Origin: Oscillospiraceae bacterium
Lineage (GTDB): Bacteria > Bacillota > Clostridia > Oscillospirales > CAG-272
Assembly: GCA_015065395.1 (NCBI GenBank)
Contig: SVQJ01000022.1
Span: 1-16,421 of the forward strand
Reading direction: 5' to 3'
Length of the DNA: 16,421 nucleotides
Shown here: piece by piece, positions 1 to 7,297 of the stretch
Layout: the number at the start of each line of letters is the position of its first letter
Position numbering within the stretch: the first letter of the stretch is position 1
Made by a program: the position numbers and the translations under genes
The notes under the pieces: generated by a model
Database searches by the model: none
What the model saw: the letters and a program-made list of their open reading frames with translations, nothing else
What the model was told of the DNA's origin: nothing

Positions 1-1361
1 ATGGCGAGGATGACGGTTGCGGCGCCGGTCACGGCATCGCCGCCGGCGTACACGCCCTCTCTCGAGGTCTTTCCCGTATGTTCTTCCACTATAATGCCAC
101 CGCGGCTGTTCACCGCAAGGCCTTCGGTGGTGGATTTGATCAAGGGATTCGGAGATGTTCCTATAGACATGATCACGCTGTCCACATCCAGGATAAATTC
201 GCTGCCGGGAATGGGCACAGGCTTTCTTCTTCCCTTTTCATCGGGGTCGCCAAGCTCCATTCTGATACACTCGATCCCTGAAACGCATCCGTTTTTAGGA
301 TCACGTTTATCATCGGGATCATTATAGCCGAGAATTTTGGTGGGATTATTAAGAAGCATAAACTCCACGCCCTCTTCCATTGCGTGCTCCACCTCTTCCC
401 GTCTGGCTGGAAGCTCCTCCAGAGACCGGCGGTAAACGATATAAACGTGATCTGCGCCCAGGCGAAGTGCCGTTCTTGCTGCATCCATGGCCACGTTTCC
501 TCCTCCTACCACTGCAACTCTTTTCGCTTTCATGATAGGGGTATCGCTTTCGGCGAGGTACGCCTTCATAAGATTGCTCCTTGTGAGAAACTCGTTTGCT
601 GAGTACACTCCCTTCAGGCTCTCGCCGGGAATCCCCATAAACTTCGGAAGTCCTGCGCCGCTGGCGATAAATACTGCGCTGTAGCCCATTTCAAAGAGCT
701 CGTCCACCGTCAGCGTTTTTCCGATAACCACATTTGTTTCAATATCAACGCCCAAAAGCTTCAAGGTATGGATTTCTTTTTCCACGATCCTCTTCGGCAG
801 ACGGAACTCGGGTATACCGTACACAAGAACGCCGCCGGGGGTATGAAGCGCTTCAAAGACCGTCACCTTATAGCCGCGTTTGGCAAGATCGCCTGCACAG
901 GTAAGTCCTGCAGGGCCGCTTCCTACAATGGCAACCCGATATCCGTTTGGTTCGGGGCACTTGGGCGAATTTGTGCTGTGCTCGTTATGCCAATCGGCCA
1001 CAAATCTCTCAAGTCTGCCGATGCCGACGCTCTCTCCCTTTATTCCTCTCACACATTTTTTCTCGCACTGGCTCTCCTGAGGGCAAACTCTGCCGCAAAC
1101 AGCCGGCAGACTGGAAGAACGGCTTATTATTTCGTATGCTCCATCAAAATCTCCCTCTCTCACCTTTTCGATAAAAGCGGGAATATGGATATTAACTGGG
1201 CATCCTGAAACACAAGGCATATTTTTACAGCCAAGGCATCGTGCTGCCTCCGAAAGTGCCATCTCTTCGGTATATCCGAGGGCTACCTCGCTGAAATTAC
1301 GTGCTCTAACCTTTGGAGGCTGGGAAGGCATGGGACTCTTTTTCGGATCCATATTAGCCAT
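1..1361 (-). CDS. gltA: NADPH-dependent glutamate synthase-type flavoprotein, NfnB large subunit (3' end cut by window edge)
   Basis: This is the FAD and iron-sulfur subunit of the GltA/NfnB family. Beside an NfnA partner it most likely forms NfnAB, the cytosolic electron-bifurcating NADH-dependent ferredoxin:NADP+ oxidoreductase. The frame stays open for 453 codons to the left edge, so only a short C-terminal piece should be missing. Visible features are two N-terminal cysteine clusters for [4Fe-4S] centres (Cys42, 45, 50, 54 and Cys89, 93, 99, 103). A first dinucleotide fold has GSGPAG at about 147-152 and PGGVLVYGIP at about 175-184. A second has VVGGGNVAMDAA at about 284-295. The FAD-proximal GVYAGGDAV lies at about 436-444. 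The ATG at 1361 overlaps the nfnA stop by 8 bp, and a GGGGGTGG tract precedes it. A stand-alone glutamate synthase small subunit is possible, but no gltB-like large subunit is present and the NfnA neighbour favours Nfn. Confidence 0.93.
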   Translation of the reverse strand, partial: MANMDPKKSPMPSQPPKVRARNFSEVALGYTEEMALSEAARCLGCKNMPCVSGCPVNIHIPAFIEKVREGDFDGAYEIISRSSSLPAVCGRVCPQESQCEKKCVRGIKGESVGIGRLERFVADWHNEHSTNSPKCPEPNGYRVAIVGSGPAGLTCAGDLAKRGYKVTVFEALHTPGGVLVYGIPEFRLPKRIVEKEIHTLKLLGVDIETNVVIGKTLTVDELFEMGYSAVFIASGAGLPKFMGIPGESLKGVYSANEFLTRSNLMKAYLAESDTPIMKAKRVAVVGGGNVAMDAARTALRLGADHVYIVYRRSLEELPARREEVEHAMEEGVEFMLLNNPTKILGYNDPDDKRDPKNGCVSGIECIRMELGDPDEKGRRKPVPIPGSEFILDVDSVIMSIGTSPNPLIKSTTEGLAVNSRGGIIVEEHTGKTSREGVYAGGDAVTGAATVILA

Positions 1362-2202
1362 TGCTTTCCACCCCCTTGAAAAGATTGCAGGCTTCTTCAT
1401 AAGCGTGCCGTTCGAAATCACCGTACATATTGGCACGCTGCATAGCTTCATCAAAATCAACGAGAAAGCCGTCAAAATCGGGGCCGTCCACGCAAGCAAA
1501 CTTTGTCTCTCCCCCGACGGTGAGACGGCAACCGCCGCACATTCCTGTTCCGTCTATCATTATGGGGTTCATTGAGACGGTTGTCTTAACATTATAGGGC
1601 CTTGTGGTTGCCACGACGAATTTCATCATAACGAGGGGGCCTATCGCTATAACCTCGTCATATTCTTCTCCGCTTTCGATGGCATCCTTAAGCGGTGCCG
1701 TTACAACGCCCTTGGTACCGTAAGTTCCGTCATCGGTCATAACGGTAAGCTTATCCGAGCAGGCAGAGAACTCATCCTCAAGAATAACAAGATCCTTTGA
1801 GCGAAAGCCTATGATGGAATGAACCCTACAGCCGTTTTCCGAAAGTGCCTGCGCCACGGGAAGGGCAATGGCACAACCTACTCCGCCGCCGACGATGCAC
1901 ACCTTTTTAAGCCCATCGATTTTCGTGGGTTTTCCCAGAGGGCCTACAAAATCGCTTATATATTCGCCTTCGTTTTTAAAAGAGAGCTTTTTTGTGCTGG
2001 CACCAACTATCTGAAAAATTATCTTAACGGTGCTCTCTTCCCGGTTATACCCCGCAACGGTGAGAGGTATCCTCTCACCATCGCTGTCAACACGGAGAAT
2101 AATGAACTGTCCTGCCTTTGCCTTTCTTGCCACAAGGGGAGCTTCTATATCCATCATGACGACAAAGGGATTGAGCACCTTTTTATTTACAATTTTATAC
2201 AT
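1354..2202 (-). CDS. nfnA: NfnA-type FAD/NAD-binding subunit (sulfide/dihydroorotate dehydrogenase-like)
   Basis: This is the small flavoprotein subunit of the NfnAB bifurcating transhydrogenase, a ferredoxin reductase-fold protein related to PyrK. In characterised Nfn complexes this subunit carries the bifurcation partner flavin, a [2Fe-2S] cluster and the NADH site. The protein is 282 aa, normal for the family. RIPLTVAGYN at about 44-53 matches the flavin-binding segment, GGGVGCAIALP at about 105-115 the nucleotide loop. C-terminal Cys222, Cys225 and Cys237 (MCGGCR, FACVDGPDFDG) with Asp217 nearby fit the Asp plus three Cys ligation known for NfnA. I chose the ATG at 2202 because GGAG lies 6 nt upstream. 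A TTG at 2214 would give four extra residues but overlaps that site. The gene is first in an operon with gltA/nfnB. PyrK or SudB are alternatives, less likely because the partner is GltA-type and no pyrD is present. Confidence 0.92.
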   Translation of the reverse strand: MYKIVNKKVLNPFVVMMDIEAPLVARKAKAGQFIILRVDSDGERIPLTVAGYNREESTVKIIFQIVGASTKKLSFKNEGEYISDFVGPLGKPTKIDGLKKVCIVGGGVGCAIALPVAQALSENGCRVHSIIGFRSKDLVILEDEFSACSDKLTVMTDDGTYGTKGVVTAPLKDAIESGEEYDEVIAIGPLVMMKFVVATTRPYNVKTTVSMNPIMIDGTGMCGGCRLTVGGETKFACVDGPDFDGFLVDFDEAMQRANMYGDFERHAYEEACNLFKGVESNG

Positions 2203-2246
2203 GATCTTCTCCAACTTTACCTATTTCGGGTTTGATCGTAAATTAT

Positions 2247-2275
2247 ATTATATCACAACATTTCTCTCGTGTCTA
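2247..2275 (-). promoter_or_regulatory. sigma-A type promoter of nfnA-gltA
   Basis: Read on the minus strand, TAGACA (2275-2270) and TATAAT (2252-2247) are separated by exactly 17 nt. A TG one base upstream of the -10 gives an extended -10 (TGATATAAT). The predicted transcript starts near 2240 and leaves an untranslated leader of about 38 nt before the nfnA ATG. No riboswitch-sized leader is present. Confidence 0.8.
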
Positions 2276-2310
2276 TGGGAATATTATTTTTTGATTTTAC
2301 CTATTTATAA

Positions 2311-2323
2311 TGACTAAAAGTCA
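2311..2323. promoter_or_regulatory. short dyad between the divergent promoters
   Basis: TGACT and AGTCA are separated by AAA, a perfect 13-bp inverted repeat. It lies about 35 bp upstream of the nfnA -35 and about 50 bp upstream of the DUF1836 gene -35. Its position suits a regulator binding site, but arms of only 5 bp can arise by chance in AT-rich DNA. Confidence 0.25.
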
Positions 2324-2375
2324 GTTTGCATTTATGTGCATGGCTACAAAAAACGTCAAAGTCACTACACCTCTA

Positions 2376-2404
2376 TTGACGGTCACGCGACCGTATGTTA
2401 TAAT
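2376..2404 (+). promoter_or_regulatory. sigma-A type promoter of the DUF1836 gene
   Basis: TTGACG at 2376-2381 and TATAAT at 2399-2404 are separated by 17 nt. TG at 2396-2397 makes an extended -10 (TGTTATAAT). Transcription should begin near 2411, about 27 nt before the ATG at 2438. This is one of the strongest-looking promoters in the window. Confidence 0.85.
2379..2394. promoter_or_regulatory. perfect palindrome inside the DUF1836 promoter spacer (candidate operator)
   Basis: ACGGTC (2379-2384) and GACCGT (2389-2394) form a perfect 6-bp inverted repeat around ACGC. It overlaps the last three bases of the -35 box and fills most of the -35/-10 spacer. A protein bound here would contact or block RNA polymerase. 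MerR-type regulators bind dyads in this position, and the gene downstream encodes a protein with a MerR-like helix-turn-helix, so autoregulation is a reasonable inference. The 17-bp spacer is normal, unlike the longer spacers typical of MerR-activated promoters, so repression would be the simpler mode. Confidence 0.5.
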
Positions 2405-2437
2405 CAAGATGTGAAGAGCATAAAGGAGGGACAAACT

Positions 2438-2992
2438 ATGAATTTTCCCGGAACGGTTATAGAAGCTGAGACCTTGGAAAGAGGAGCAAGCAAAACTCTT
2501 TTTCAAGGCATATTTGCCACCGGTGGAGTTACCCTGTCGCAGATAGCGCTCATGACAGGTCTTGAGAATCACACGGTGCAGAACTGGGTTAAAAGAGGTT
2601 ATGTTTCATCGCCCAAGGGCAGAGTTTATTCCAAGGATCAGTTTGCAAGGATCGTTATAATAAATATGTTGAAGGAATGCCTTTCCCTTGAAAATATATG
2701 CACGCTTATCGGGCATATAAACGGCGCTCTTGACGATGAGAGCGATGACAGGATCGGAGACAGTGAGCTTTATCACCGTTATGTTGATATGATAATCTCC
2801 GTCGGAAAGACCTTTGCGGACAGCAGCGAGATTAAGGCCGCGGCAATGAACGCCTGCACTGATTATTCCGTTGGAGACACCGACACCCAATGGCGTCTGT
2901 GCGATGTGCTTTACATAATGGCCTTCTCCCATTACTGCGCCGAGGCAAAAAAAGAAGCGCACAGGGCGCTCACAAGGATACAGTCAAAATGA
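2438..2992 (+). CDS. DUF1836 domain-containing predicted transcriptional regulator
   Basis: The product has 184 aa and matches the DUF1836 family by its N-terminal segment. VTLSQIALMTGL at 31-42 followed by TVQNWVKRGYVSSP at 46-59 reads as a MerR-like helix-turn-helix: recognition helix, then a wing with a basic VKRG. The conserved stretch YSKDQFARIVIINMLKE follows at 64-80. The rest is acidic and helical (about 81-184) with no membrane segment, so a cytoplasmic DNA-binding protein is likely. The ATG at 2438 is preceded by AAAGGAGG at 2422-2429. The same frame is open further upstream to 2336, but that would run through the promoter. The stop codon overlaps the next start as ATGA, indicating coupling. 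The effector and targets are unknown. A palindrome in its own promoter suggests autoregulation. Confidence 0.85.
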   Translation: MNFPGTVIEAETLERGASKTLFQGIFATGGVTLSQIALMTGLENHTVQNWVKRGYVSSPKGRVYSKDQFARIVIINMLKECLSLENICTLIGHINGALDDESDDRIGDSELYHRYVDMIISVGKTFADSSEIKAAAMNACTDYSVGDTDTQWRLCDVLYIMAFSHYCAEAKKEAHRALTRIQSK

Positions 2993-3480
2993 TCTTTAAT
3001 ATAAAGCTTAATTGCACAGAGGAAGAATTGTGCACCTATATCGACCGTTTTATAAGGGACGATTGCGAATATGAGCTTCCCGCTTACGGCTCATTCAAAA
3101 GCTATCCCAAGGGCTTCCATTTCAGAAGAAAAGGAAAAAGGATCCGAGGATTATACAGAAAAAGCTCCCTTGACGGTACAACTCTTGCAAAAAGGTATAT
3201 GCCCATCTCAAATCACACAAACTTTTATGCAAGGATAGTCAGAAAAAAAGGCAAAGCATCATATCTCAGGGGTTTTTGCTATCCTCAATACTATCTTATT
3301 TTTCTCGCAGCACTGCTTTTCACCTTAGGGATTCTGTTTTCCCTGGGCGACATCAGCCGTACGATGCCCATAGTCACCGGATTTCTTTGCGCTTTTCTCT
3401 TTATTTTTCTCGAGATCATGAATTCCTGCATCTCAACCTCAAGATTGCTTATAAAATTCATCAGAGAATGCAAAAATTAA
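2989..3480 (+). CDS. hypothetical membrane protein with a basic N-terminal domain and two C-terminal helices
   Basis: I do not recognise a family for this 163-aa protein. Residues 1-98 are soluble and strongly basic in the second half (RRKGKRIRG near 46-54, RKKGKASYLRG near 85-95). Two hydrophobic segments follow at about 101-120 and 125-147, separated by a short GDISRTMP turn, and the C-terminus is basic. This predicts a hairpin in the membrane with both ends on the same, probably cytoplasmic, side. Its ATG overlaps the DUF1836 stop by 4 bp (ATGA). A site resembling AAGGA lies about 10 nt upstream, so it is translationally coupled to the regulator and probably shares its promoter. It may sense or act on the membrane together with the DUF1836 protein, but nothing in the sequence shows a function. 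Confidence 0.75.
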   Translation: MIFNIKLNCTEEELCTYIDRFIRDDCEYELPAYGSFKSYPKGFHFRRKGKRIRGLYRKSSLDGTTLAKRYMPISNHTNFYARIVRKKGKASYLRGFCYPQYYLIFLAALLFTLGILFSLGDISRTMPIVTGFLCAFLFIFLEIMNSCISTSRLLIKFIRECKN

Positions 3481-3501
3481 AACAGAACGGGATTTTTCTT
3501 T

Positions 3502-3521
3502 GCGAATCGTTTGCTTTTTTT
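3502..3521 (+). terminator. weak candidate terminator after the DUF1836 operon
   Basis: GCGAA (3502-3506) and TTTGC (3510-3514) can pair, with one G:U, around a 3-nt loop. Seven T residues follow at 3515-3521. The stem is only 5 bp, so it would be a weak terminator at best, and read-through into the XRE operon is likely. Confidence 0.3.
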
Positions 3522-3534
3522 GTTTTTTATCTCA

Positions 3535-3543
3535 TGATATAAT
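3535..3543 (+). promoter_or_regulatory. extended -10 promoter element of the XRE operon
   Basis: TGATATAAT gives a perfect -10 (3538-3543) with the extended TG at 3535-3536, placed 27 nt before the XRE ATG. The region 17 nt upstream is a T tract without a convincing -35, so the promoter would depend on the extended -10 and perhaps on an activator. Confidence 0.6.
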
Positions 3544-3570
3544 AAATCAACTAAAAAAGGCGGTGAGTTT

Positions 3571-4770
3571 ATGGGTTCCACACTGGGCAGCATCATGAAG
3601 GAAAAGCGCCGTGCCCTCGGGCTTTCCCAGGCGTTTCTTTCGGAAAAGCTTGGAGTTTCGGTGCAGACGATCTCGCGCTGGGAAACCGATCACGGTATGC
3701 CCGACGTTTCACAGATAGTCCCTCTGGCAAAGCTTCTCTCTGTTTCTACGGATATGCTTCTCGGCATGGAGCTTCCCGAGGAAGAGACTATCCAGGAGGC
3801 TTATCGAGAGATTTGGGATATGTGGCACTCCTCATCTCTGGGCATTGATCCCGCCATGGCAAAAAAACGCTGGGATTTTCAAAAAGCATCCTATGAAAAG
3901 CTTAAACGACTCGCCAAAAAATATCCGGAAAACAGCCATCTGCTTTTTGAATGCGCTCTTTGGGTGGTAAAATATCTCAACGAGACATACAGGATATGCG
4001 AGCATGACCCAAAGGAAATCAACACTCTTTGCACCGATGCCATAAAGCTCCTGCTCGCAGTTCTTGAGAAGGAAAAGGACGTGAATTTCATATCCGAGGT
4101 AAAGGTCTTGCTCTCTCAGCTTTATGCCCACATGGGAGACCGCGAAAAAGCCTTTGAGATAACCAAGGATCTTCCCTACCCCGATCAGCTGAGCTGCCGA
4201 TACAAGCAGGCTGTTATCTTTTCGGATCATGATATGCAGGCAAATATTGCCCGAGACCGGTTTGAGTTTGGCTTTCACTCTGCAAATATAGGCTTTGGCT
4301 CCCTTTACACAGCATATTCTATCCTTGGGGGAGATGAAAGAAAAACAGCCATCAAGATAAAGAAAAAGCATATAGCACTTATACAGCTTTACAAAGGGAC
4401 CGTTCCCGATTTTCTGTATCATTATCATCTTTGCGAGGCATACGGCAGGCTTGCTATTGAATATCTGAGAGACAGCCGATTTGAACTCTGTCTCGACAAT
4501 ATCGAATTGGTATGCGATAACTGTTGTGCCATAGCAAAGCTTGTTTTAGACAAAGGCAATAGTTCCGGCAAAAATACATATCGCAACCACAACGGTATTG
4601 CTATAGCGCTGTTCGGAGGAAAGACAGACAGAAAGACTGTGGTAACGGTGCTTGGAAACTACATTACAGAGTGCCAAAAGGAATGCGCCGACCAAGTCTC
4701 AAACCCTATAGTTAATTCAGCAAGATACCAAAGCTGCATTTCCAGGCTCAATGCTTATCTTGAGAAATGA
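3571..4770 (+). CDS. XRE-family transcriptional regulator with a long helical C-terminal region
   Basis: The N-terminal 65 residues form a classic Cro/CI-type helix-turn-helix: IMKEKRRALGLSQAFLSEKL at 8-27, then VSVQTISRWETDHGMPDVSQ at 29-48, ending in the LAKLLSVSTDMLLG helix. From about 75 to 399 the protein is mostly helical, with repeated short helices and tyrosine- and leucine-rich pairs, which resembles a TPR-like sensing region. I cannot assign exact repeat units. The length (399 aa) is far above a minimal XRE repressor and resembles regulators that bind peptides or partner proteins through such repeats. The ATG follows an AAGGCGGTGA ribosome binding site. It heads a run of overlapping membrane-protein genes and probably controls them. 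The stop overlaps the next start by 4 bp (ATGA). Confidence 0.88.
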   Translation: MGSTLGSIMKEKRRALGLSQAFLSEKLGVSVQTISRWETDHGMPDVSQIVPLAKLLSVSTDMLLGMELPEEETIQEAYREIWDMWHSSSLGIDPAMAKKRWDFQKASYEKLKRLAKKYPENSHLLFECALWVVKYLNETYRICEHDPKEINTLCTDAIKLLLAVLEKEKDVNFISEVKVLLSQLYAHMGDREKAFEITKDLPYPDQLSCRYKQAVIFSDHDMQANIARDRFEFGFHSANIGFGSLYTAYSILGGDERKTAIKIKKKHIALIQLYKGTVPDFLYHYHLCEAYGRLAIEYLRDSRFELCLDNIELVCDNCCAIAKLVLDKGNSSGKNTYRNHNGIAIALFGGKTDRKTVVTVLGNYITECQKECADQVSNPIVNSARYQSCISRLNAYLEK

Positions 4771-5378
4771 AAACACTGTTTGCAGCTTTATTTATTGCTT
4801 TTTTCGCAACAGCCCTCCTATACCTGCGTTTTTTATTAAAGCGTCTGCTCCTTTTTACAAAGATAAATGCTATTTGCAAGGAGCATCGGTTTGAGCTTGT
4901 GAAAAGTCATTTTCTATGGTTCATGGGAAATACGGGAATGGAAAAGTGCGATTTTTATATAGTAACATGCGAAAAGGTATACTCGGTAGTTCTTAGCCGA
5001 TCGTTAATAAAAAACTGTACCCTCCGCTTTGAAGGCAATACGCTGACAAAGGAATACAATATGATACTCTATAATGTGTGGGGACAGATATTTCGCATTC
5101 CTTTCAGGTTATACTCCCGACAAAGAAGGGATTGCAATTTCAAATACGCATTTCAGCCCCGATGGGAAGGAAAGGAAATCGCTTTCATTGCTCTCATAAA
5201 TCCAGCCGTTTCGGAGATCAGAAAGCTGACCACCAAAGGCGAAATGATAATCGGCGACGGAGACTGCATTTGGGGACTCACCATATTTTCACTGCGAGGA
5301 TTTTTGAGAGAGCTTACAGAGCACAGCAAAAGAATCAACAAAGAGGATCAGCACAATGAAAAAAATAATTATTCCTAA
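4767..5378 (+). CDS. hypothetical membrane-anchored protein
   Basis: The product has 203 aa and no family I recognise. One hydrophobic segment at about 4-27, with arginine and lysine following it, would anchor the protein with the rest in the cytoplasm. The remainder is a mixed soluble domain, with WFMGNTGMEKCDFYIVTCEKV near 51-71 and an INPAVSEIRKL...GDGDCIWGLTIFS region near 144-175. The tail is highly polar (about 186-203). The start overlaps the XRE stop by 4 bp, and its own 3' end overlaps the next gene by 23 bp, so it belongs to the same transcript. The ribosome binding site is weak, consistent with coupled translation. Confidence 0.72.
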   Translation: MKTLFAALFIAFFATALLYLRFLLKRLLLFTKINAICKEHRFELVKSHFLWFMGNTGMEKCDFYIVTCEKVYSVVLSRSLIKNCTLRFEGNTLTKEYNMILYNVWGQIFRIPFRLYSRQRRDCNFKYAFQPRWEGKEIAFIALINPAVSEIRKLTTKGEMIIGDGDCIWGLTIFSLRGFLRELTEHSKRINKEDQHNEKNNYS

Positions 5379-5952
5379 ATCGATCAAAAAATTTATAGCA
5401 AAGGGGATAATAAAAAGGTTTATTATTCTCATTATCGGCATTATACTCGCCGCTATGGTGATACAGATGTTTATCGCCGACCTTCTCAAGACCTCGGTGG
5501 GAAATGTTGCGGCATTTGCTTTTCTCATTCTCCTTGTTCCGTTCTGGATAAGCGGCATACCCATGAAGCTTTTTGACAGAAGCTATGTGGGAACAGTTCT
5601 GAAAATAGAAATACAGAATCCCGAGATCAAGGAAAATTACAGAGACCGCCGTAGGAGCGTATCACAATTTGCTCAGTTTATGCTTATAAAAGATCAAAGA
5701 GGCAAGCTCCACTATACTGAGATATTTGACGAGGGCGAGATCTTTGAGGGACGAAAGAAATATTACAACGCGGGAGATAAAGTGGTCCACATATACGGCA
5801 CGGAATACATACGCCCGTTGCACCCGGAGCAGTTTCAGATGCCGAAGGTTTGCGTAGTCTGCGGACACAAAAACAGTCATGAGAACGCGGATTGTCAGAA
5901 CTGCTCTTGCTCCTTAGATATCATTATCACCGAAAGGAAAAAAAGAAAATGA
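5356..5952 (+). CDS. hypothetical membrane protein with a C-terminal zinc-ribbon-like motif
   Basis: A strongly basic N-terminus (1-20) precedes two membrane segments at about 21-40 and 48-68. A soluble domain of about 75-160 follows, with a beta-rich look (GTVLKIEIQNPEI, then KYYNAGDKVVHIYGTEYI). The C-terminus holds VCVVCG at 165-170 and DCQNCSC at 179-185, two CxxC knuckles spaced as in a small zinc ribbon. The layout of two helices then a GTV...GDKV domain is loosely reminiscent of DUF3592-type proteins, but I would not assign it. GAGGA lies about 9 nt upstream of the ATG. The stop overlaps the next start by 4 bp. A zinc-stabilised cytoplasmic or partner-binding tail is an inference. Confidence 0.75.
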   Translation: MKKIIIPKSIKKFIAKGIIKRFIILIIGIILAAMVIQMFIADLLKTSVGNVAAFAFLILLVPFWISGIPMKLFDRSYVGTVLKIEIQNPEIKENYRDRRRSVSQFAQFMLIKDQRGKLHYTEIFDEGEIFEGRKKYYNAGDKVVHIYGTEYIRPLHPEQFQMPKVCVVCGHKNSHENADCQNCSCSLDIIITERKKRK

Positions 5953-6497
5953 GATATATTAAATATCCGCTTTTATGGCTTTCCTTCATTTTCGTCACGG
6001 TGCTCTTTCACGATCTGGCGATCCACGGACTGATCGCGACCTTCCTATACCACGACTTCGGTATACATCTTTATGTGAAGATCGCCCTTTACCTTGTCTG
6101 TCTTGTAATAACAATCCTCCCTTTGCTTTTATGCTTTGACTATCTGGGAAACTCCCTTAACCGCTCCCCCGCAAAGCTGTATCCCCTTCCCCTTCTTTTT
6201 ATCCAGCAGGCAGGATGCACGGCAATATACATTATCGCAGTAGCGGCAAGCGGCTTTTCTCAAAAGCTTTCTTACGGCGCATACCTTCTTATGTGGGCAA
6301 TACAGGATATAGATGAAAATGCCGTTACCGACGAAAATCAAAGGACATGGCTTATAACCATTCTTGTTTTACAGGCGATCCTTTTTACGTTTGCTTCGAT
6401 GTACGCTTTCTTTTCGGCAAGGAAAAAGCAAATAAGGATCCGCCGTCTTGAAGAAGCCCATATAGCAGAACAGCGAGAGCAGATGTATGAAAAATGA
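5949..6497 (+). CDS. hypothetical four-helix membrane protein
   Basis: The product has 182 aa, with hydrophobic segments at about 7-25, 42-62, 78-100 and 133-155. A highly charged helical tail follows (ARKKQIRIRRLEEAHIAEQR, 157-176) that could form a short coiled coil. I recognise no family or catalytic motif. The ATG at 5949 overlaps the previous stop (ATGA) and has AAGGA about 11 nt upstream. An in-frame upstream ATG at 5892 would lie within the previous gene and lacks a good site, so I rejected it. The 3' end overlaps the next gene by 11 bp. The next protein is of the same size and general plan, so the two may work as a heteromeric membrane pair. Confidence 0.75.
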   Translation: MRYIKYPLLWLSFIFVTVLFHDLAIHGLIATFLYHDFGIHLYVKIALYLVCLVITILPLLLCFDYLGNSLNRSPAKLYPLPLLFIQQAGCTAIYIIAVAASGFSQKLSYGAYLLMWAIQDIDENAVTDENQRTWLITILVLQAILFTFASMYAFFSARKKQIRIRRLEEAHIAEQREQMYEK

Positions 6498-7047
6498 TTA
6501 TACACTTCTTTCACGATGGTTTGCGGCTCTCATGGCTTCAAACATTATAAGTGCCTTCTGTTCGGGAATACCGAGACTTATTTTTCAGTTCACTTTTCCG
6601 GCAAACCATATCCTTTCGGATATTTCGGTCTATATTTTCACCACAGCAATAGTTTGTATTTCATTGTCACTGGTTTCATACAGAACGGGGCTGCAGATGA
6701 ATTCAACTACCGGGCGGGTCTCTATGGGAACTCCTGTTTTCAATCTTTTATCAGGTGCGGCTCTGTATATACTGCTTTTTTCCATTATAGGACGATTTAT
6801 CCTGCCGGGATTTAAGATAGGCTATGTGATCGCACTTCCATCTCAGACACTCAGCAAGCTGCAAAGTGGAAGCCAAGGGGAGGCAAGCATCGGAGAACAG
6901 ATAGGATCTTGCATATTACAGACGCTTATCTATTTTTCAATATCACTATTATTTTATCTGCTTGCAAAGCACAGGCAGGATACCAAAAACCGGGCATTGA
7001 AAAAGCTTCGCGAGGAAACAGACAAAAGTGATCAGCTCAAGTTCTGA
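6487..7047 (+). CDS. hypothetical multi-pass membrane protein
   Basis: The product has 186 aa, with hydrophobic segments at about 11-35, 44-65, 84-107 and 140-160 and a lysine-rich polar tail (161-186). An extra-membrane loop near 115-138 is rich in Ser, Gly and Gln. I do not recognise the family. It overlaps the previous gene by 11 bp and is the last gene of the XRE-led run. It resembles the preceding protein in length, helix number and charged C-terminal tail, although I see no clear sequence identity between them. A transport, export or sensing role cannot be told apart from the sequence. Confidence 0.75.
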   Translation: MKNDYTLLSRWFAALMASNIISAFCSGIPRLIFQFTFPANHILSDISVYIFTTAIVCISLSLVSYRTGLQMNSTTGRVSMGTPVFNLLSGAALYILLFSIIGRFILPGFKIGYVIALPSQTLSKLQSGSQGEASIGEQIGSCILQTLIYFSISLLFYLLAKHRQDTKNRALKKLREETDKSDQLKF

Positions 7048-7217
7048 TGCATTGAGGCTCTATCTGTCAAATTCAAGTTTGCAGAGGAGAAACGGTCGCT
7101 TTTTTGAAAAAAAGCTTCGCAAAAAACTTTACATAAGGGTTTAGCTGAAAATTACAAGGCAAAAGGCATCGCCAAAGAAGATTTCTGCTTTGGCTTGGGC
7201 ACCGCAGGTGCCGTAAT

Positions 7218-7279
7218 CTAAAAAGAGTGAAAAGCGCCAAAATGAACGAGCTCATTTTGGCGCTTTTCACTCTTTTTAG
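7218..7279. repeat. very long perfect hairpin (28-bp arms), probable bidirectional terminator
   Basis: The arms 7218-7245 and 7252-7279 are perfectly complementary over 28 bp around the 6-nt loop ACGAGC. The stem contains GGCGC and ends in runs of five T on either strand. RNA from either direction would therefore form a stable hairpin with a U-rich 3' side, which fits a bidirectional terminator between convergent operons. The arms are much longer than a terminator needs. Confidence 0.8.
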
Positions 7280-7297
7280 GGCATTTTTGCATTTTTG

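Noticed and set aside
768..1208. Plus-strand open frame over gltA
   Set aside because: It lies wholly antisense to a gene with clear conserved motifs and shows no ribosome binding site or family signature.
1819..2235. Plus-strand open frame over nfnA
   Set aside because: It is a shadow of nfnA with no recognisable protein features and it crosses the nfnA start.
2336..2437. Upstream extension of the DUF1836 frame to an ATG at 2336
   Set aside because: The stretch contains the -35, -10 and predicted start of transcription, and the good ribosome binding site belongs to the ATG at 2438.
3832..4428. Long minus-strand open frame within the XRE gene
   Set aside because: It is antisense to a convincing XRE protein and has no start signal or family features.
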